A DNA stretch of 24,758 nt. It comes from Pseudomonadota bacterium (GTDB lineage: Bacteria > Desulfobacterota > Desulfobulbia > Desulfobulbales > DAOVYS01). Below, in pieces: positions 21,309-24,758 of this stretch. Under the pieces are notes generated by a model. The model had not been told where the DNA came from. It searched no databases and saw only the letters and a list, made by a program, of their open reading frames with translations. A program made the position numbers and the translations under genes. Position 1 is the first letter of the stretch; the number at the start of each line of letters is the position of its first letter. The DNA is taken from assembly GCA_030635485.1 (NCBI GenBank), contig DAOVYS010000009.1, positions 1 to 24,758 of the forward strand, read 5' to 3'.

Positions 21309-23045
21309 TTAATTTTTTTCTGTTGTTTTTGCTGACCCCTGATCCCCGATCTCCTGTTGTATCAACTCAAAATTTCTCCTGGCCGTCTCATCACCCTGAC
21401 CAGCGGCCTTTTCATACCAGTATGCGGCCTTTTTTAGATCTTTTGTCACACCGTGACCGTTTTCAAACATTGTAGCCAGGCTGTTCTGGGCCGTCAACAG
21501 CCCCTGCTCCGCTGCCCTCTGGTACCAATAGGCAGCCTTGAGAGAATCCCTGTTTTCTTCCAGCACAACGAAAAACATGAAACCAAGGTTATTCTGGGCA
21601 TCAGGATCGCCCTGTTCCGCGGCTTTTGTAAACCAGAATACCGCCTTTTCCAGGTCCTGTTCAACACCGCGGCCTTTGGAATACATTATGCCAAGCACAT
21701 TCTGCGCAACCACCTGTCCATTTTCACCGGCCTTTTTATACCAGTAGGCTGCTTTTTCAAGGTCCCTCTCAATGCCCTGACCACTGGTATACATGATAGC
21801 CAGGTTGGCCTGTGCATGGACATGTCCTTTCCGTGCCGCCTGCTCATACCACCAAACCGCTTTCTCCGGATCTTTTTCAACACCCATGCCGCGCAGATAC
21901 ATAATGGCAAGGTTATTTTGCGCTGTCAACTGCCCTTGCCCTGCGGCCTTTTCATACCAGTAAACCGCCTTTTCAAGATCTCTTTTTACTCCATCGATCC
22001 CGGTGTGCATCAGTCCCAGATTGTTCTGTGCATCAGGATTTCCCTGCTCGGCAGCCTTTTCAAACCAGGACATCGCCTTTTCCAGATCCTGTTCAACCCC
22101 ATCACCTTTCAAGTACATGAAACCAAGGTAATTCTGCGCAATATGGTCCCCTGCCTGTGCCTCTTTCAGATATCTGATCTGAATTTGCCCTGAAACGTCA
22201 GGATCACCTTTTTTATCCGGCAACGGTTCGACAGGTCCGATATCTTCAATACTTATCTCTTCCCTCTCTTTTTTGTCCGGTTTCAGGAGAGCCTTATCAA
22301 ACTTGTCCAAAACAGCATCCTTGACCTCCGGCCTCGCAATAGACTCCTCTTTTCTCCTCTCGTTTTTTAGCCTGTAATATGCCTGCCGGCCCCTCCGGTA
22401 TCCCTGATCAGCCGCCTTTTGATACCAGTAAGCCGCGGCATCGAGGTCCGGTTCCATGGTCACAAGACCGTTTTCATACATCATTCCGAGATAAAGCTGA
22501 CCTTTGGTGTAGCCCCATTTTGCAGCTTTTTTGTAGAGCAAAAACGCCTCGTTCAGATCCTTTTCAACACCCAGGCCTCTCTCATACATCATGCCGAGAT
22601 GTGTGATCCCACGAGCGTATTCCTGATCAGCCGCTTTTTGGTACCATTTAACAGCCTGTGCATAATCCTTTTCAACCCCCACACCGGTCTCATATAGTAT
22701 TCCAAGATTGGTCTGTGCCCTTGCAAGCCCCTGGTCGGCAGCCTTTTTATACCAATAGGCCGCCTTTACAGAGTCCTTTTCCACTCCGTAGCCAAACTCG
22801 TACCTGGCCCCAAGCGCCCTCTGTCCCTTGGCATCCCCCTGATCAGCCGCCTTTTGGTACCAGAAAATGGCTTTTTTATAATCCCGGGAAATCCCCTTTC
22901 CTTCAAAATAGGCATGCCCCAGCTTGACCTGGGCCTCGGAGGATCCCTTCTCAGCCTGCGCGATCAATTCGTCCAGCTGCTGGCCGCAATATGCCTCAAC
23001 ACTGAATAAAAATAAAAGGCAAAACAGAGAAACAAAGATTTTCAT
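21309..23045 (-). CDS. Secreted Sel1-repeat protein, 12 repeats in two blocks
   Basis: This is a 578-residue protein with a Sec signal peptide ('MKIFVSLFCLLFLFSVEAYC'); the Cys20 could be a lipobox residue (AYC|G). Twelve Sel1-like repeats of about 36 residues (consensus A..NLG.MY..G.GVEKD..KA..WY.KAA.QG) fall in blocks of five (about 34-220) and seven (about 295-540). A charged linker between them (about 221-294) carries the 'KPDKKEREEISIEDI' region. Repeat 11 is degenerate ('FMFFVVLEENRDSLKA'). Sel1 repeats form alpha solenoids that bind protein partners, in eukaryote-like signalling and in bacterial envelope assembly. The last residues ('EIGDQGSAKTTEKN') are coded by a dispersed GATCGGGGATCAGG-type repeat, so the C-terminus may be an addition. 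The gene is 55 bp downstream of the M99 gene and probably cotranscribed. Confidence 0.93.
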   Translation of the reverse strand: MKIFVSLFCLLFLFSVEAYCGQQLDELIAQAEKGSSEAQVKLGHAYFEGKGISRDYKKAIFWYQKAADQGDAKGQRALGARYEFGYGVEKDSVKAAYWYKKAADQGLARAQTNLGILYETGVGVEKDYAQAVKWYQKAADQEYARGITHLGMMYERGLGVEKDLNEAFLLYKKAAKWGYTKGQLYLGMMYENGLVTMEPDLDAAAYWYQKAADQGYRRGRQAYYRLKNERRKEESIARPEVKDAVLDKFDKALLKPDKKEREEISIEDIGPVEPLPDKKGDPDVSGQIQIRYLKEAQAGDHIAQNYLGFMYLKGDGVEQDLEKAMSWFEKAAEQGNPDAQNNLGLMHTGIDGVKRDLEKAVYWYEKAAGQGQLTAQNNLAIMYLRGMGVEKDPEKAVWWYEQAARKGHVHAQANLAIMYTSGQGIERDLEKAAYWYKKAGENGQVVAQNVLGIMYSKGRGVEQDLEKAVFWFTKAAEQGDPDAQNNLGFMFFVVLEENRDSLKAAYWYQRAAEQGLLTAQNSLATMFENGHGVTKDLKKAAYWYEKAAGQGDETARRNFELIQQEIGDQGSAKTTEKN

Positions 23046-23100
23046 GTAAGCTGTCTCACTTGTAACTATTCAGCGTGATGCCGAAATATAGCTATCATCT

Positions 23101-24636
23101 TCAATCCAATTCCACCCAGAAGTTACCTACCTTTCTATCCTTATAAAGCGCGATCACAGGATAGACTTTCCCCTTTTTGTTTATCGAATAACGGCGCCAC
23201 AGATCCTGGCCTGTATAGATTGGATAATTGAGGTCATTGCCGTCGTTTTTGGCCTTTGGCGGCGCAAACCCCTTGAAATTAACAATAACATCGTTATCCA
23301 GCGTGGCAATGTTGGTTCTGACGTCCCGCAGAATCAGACGGGCACCTCTTTTTACGGTCAGGGTCTCTCCGTCATCAATTGATACTATCTTATTATCCAC
23401 ATTGATAATCAATTTTTCAACCCTGAGCAAATCTTCCGGAATAAATTCTTTTTCTTCCTGTTTTTGCCCCTTTTTCGTCTTTTTCTTTTTCAGAGACACT
23501 CTAGAGCCGCTGGTTTTGATATCCACCCAACCGCACTGCTTGGCGTCCTTTCGGACAACCACTCTTGTGGACGCTGAAATCCTGAACGGCGTATTGGTAT
23601 CATTTTTCGTGCCAAGGCCGATTATATCGGCAACCAGACCCCGTTCATAATTGGCCACAATATCCGTAACCACAATCTCATCCCCCGCATCGATCTTCAG
23701 TTCCGAACCAGAGGGCATGGCAAAGGCGGGACCGGTGTTCACCTTGATAAGCAGATAATTAAGCTCAGGCTCATGGACAATTACACCAGGGCTGTCCAGC
23801 ACAATTCCCAACTCCTCCATAAAGGCGTTGACCACCATTTTCTGTAGCCTTACCTTGGTCTCAATAGACCTTATCGATTTCGAGGTTTCAATTCCATAAG
23901 CCGGGATATGGGCCTGGGTGAGCGCATAAAATGTGGCTGACCTCCTCTGCTCCTTATGCAGCGAATCAGAAGAAAAGGTGTCATGGTTGTTTGGTCTGAA
24001 CTTATACCTCTTTTTTTCGATCTGGGAATTAGCCTTCTCAACCACTCTTACCGCAACATCGCCCAGATGGATGGCCTTCTCCGTGTCGGTTGTTTCATAT
24101 ACATCCGTATCGTAGATGATCGACTGCCCAAACCGTTTCGGATTTTCAATATCACTGATCCAGTTAGGTGAATAATACCCTGATCCTTCGTGCAGATTGA
24201 TCAGGCAGTCGCTTTCAGCAATCAGGTGTTTTAAAATCGTTACAATCTCCTGTTCCAGACTGTTTCTCCTTTCACCCTTTTCATAGGGACCGAATTTCCG
24301 GTTCATGTCACCGGTCAATCCCTCCCTCTGGTTCAGAAGGATTGAATAAAAGTTGGCCCTTGGAACAACGATGAGATTGCCCTTTTTCAATGTAATGCCC
24401 GCATAGAGGTCAGCTGTCAGATAACCACCCGGTTCATCACCCTGAATCCCGCCGATGATCATGATGGTCCTGCCGGGTTGTTCACCAAAAATACGGTATA
24501 CATTGAGTTCATGATCCGTGTTGGGCAGAAACACTTCATGGCGGCTTTTTTTTGCAGTCGCCTGATTGGTCAGACCCATCAAAAGCAAAATCACAGCCAC
24601 AACAGTTAATCTTCGAATTATGATACTATTATTCAT
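23101..24636 (-). CDS. M99/Csd4-like zinc carboxypeptidase for peptidoglycan
   Basis: This is a secreted 511-residue M14-fold carboxypeptidase. A Sec signal peptide ('RRLTVVAVILLLMGLTNQATA', about 8-28) precedes the catalytic domain (about 33-290). The ligand pattern is that of family M99: Gln65 and Glu68 in 'GGIQGDEPGGY' and His149 in 'INLHEGSGYY', with a catalytic Glu250 in 'AYGIETSKS'. The Gln in place of His is the mark of Helicobacter Csd4, which trims murein tripeptides and sets helical cell shape. The C-terminal half (about 290-511) is beta-rich, as in the Ig-like domains of Csd4, split by a Lys-rich linker near 400-420. ATG 24636 (AAGGG six bases upstream) is used; the ATG at 24672 lies in a repeat end. 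Substrate and shape role are inferred. Confidence 0.85.
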   Translation of the reverse strand: MNNSIIIRRLTVVAVILLLMGLTNQATAKKSRHEVFLPNTDHELNVYRIFGEQPGRTIMIIGGIQGDEPGGYLTADLYAGITLKKGNLIVVPRANFYSILLNQREGLTGDMNRKFGPYEKGERRNSLEQEIVTILKHLIAESDCLINLHEGSGYYSPNWISDIENPKRFGQSIIYDTDVYETTDTEKAIHLGDVAVRVVEKANSQIEKKRYKFRPNNHDTFSSDSLHKEQRRSATFYALTQAHIPAYGIETSKSIRSIETKVRLQKMVVNAFMEELGIVLDSPGVIVHEPELNYLLIKVNTGPAFAMPSGSELKIDAGDEIVVTDIVANYERGLVADIIGLGTKNDTNTPFRISASTRVVVRKDAKQCGWVDIKTSGSRVSLKKKKTKKGQKQEEKEFIPEDLLRVEKLIINVDNKIVSIDDGETLTVKRGARLILRDVRTNIATLDNDVIVNFKGFAPPKAKNDGNDLNYPIYTGQDLWRRYSINKKGKVYPVIALYKDRKVGNFWVELD

Positions 24637-24657
24637 CTTTATCCCTTCTTCCAGACC

Positions 24658-24758
24658 TCGTAAAAAGTCCATCGTACCGAATTAGATGGCTAAGTAAAAA
24701 GTTCGATATACAAGGAGTAGTAATTTTTCAGGTACGAGGCCATACATGTGGTATGCCT
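24658..24758. repeat. TCGTAAAAAGTC element, second copy (cut by window end)
   Basis: The terminal repeat TCGTAAAAAGTC (24658-24669) is identical to that at 15116-15127. It is followed by the same AGATGGCTAAG and AAAAGTTCGATAT blocks and the start of an inner palindrome (AGGCCATAC / GTATGCCT), which diverges from the first copy in its arm sequence. The window ends inside the right arm. It covers the 5' region of the M99 gene. Confidence 0.7.

Noticed and set aside
21453..22193. 246-codon plus-strand frame with apparent internal repeats
   Set aside because: Its periodicity is simply the antisense of the Sel1 repeats.

Overview
This 24.8 kb window looks like ordinary chromosome from a Desulfobacterota (deltaproteobacterial) bacterium. 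That placement is an inference. It rests on the gene set (IPM-dehydratase pair with HacA-like subunits, stand-alone HisI and long-form HisG next to engB, DUF47-PiT, tandem universal stress protein, Sel1 and M99 proteins), the moderate GC content, and the dense small palindromic repeats between genes. I see no phage, plasmid, rRNA, tRNA, CRISPR array or transposase gene.

Layout, left to right. A gene cut by the left edge ends at 305 (C-terminus of an AAA-ATPase-like protein). leuC-leuD run leftwards (2320 to 451). A divergent gene encodes an HD-domain protein with two MshEN-like segments and a GAF domain (2512-4170). YejA- and YejB-type oligopeptide/microcin transporter components follow (4335-7641). 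They are separated by a 320-bp structured repeat, and yejE and yejF are not next to them. A secreted DUF4412-like protein (7756-8514, minus) and a second kind of structured repeat (8612-8815) come next. The operon hisI-hisG-engB runs leftwards from a near-consensus promoter (10969 to 8865). An unrecognised 511-residue protein (11346-12881) has an 11-C tract in its 11 first codons. It is followed by a SlyD-like FKBP isomerase, the second structured repeat, thiD, a 70-residue cysteine-rich zinc-ribbon-like protein (minus), a small inverted-repeat element, cutA (minus), and divergent coaX overlapping an L,D-carboxypeptidase gene. The third structured repeat precedes the phosphate pair DUF47-PiT. 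The right end has minus-strand genes for a tandem universal stress protein, a 12-repeat Sel1 lipid- or periplasm-directed protein, and an M99/Csd4-like peptidoglycan carboxypeptidase whose upstream region lies in a second copy of the small inverted-repeat element.

The genes fall into several functional groups: amino-acid biosynthesis (leuCD, hisI, hisG), cofactor biosynthesis (thiD, coaX), peptide uptake (yejAB), phosphate uptake with its DUF47 partner, envelope and peptidoglycan remodelling (L,D-carboxypeptidase, M99 peptidase, Sel1 protein), and stress or signalling (HD-GAF, Usp).

The most unusual material is non-coding. Three copies of a ~230-bp nested inverted-repeat element (6256, 13598, 17559) share flanks in the same orientation, yet the interior of the first copy is inverted relative to the third. 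A second element at 8612-8815 has the same architecture with unrelated sequence. Other points worth attention are the possible phase-variable poly-C gene, a predicted leaderless coaX transcript, and a cysteine-rich N-terminal extension on HisI.
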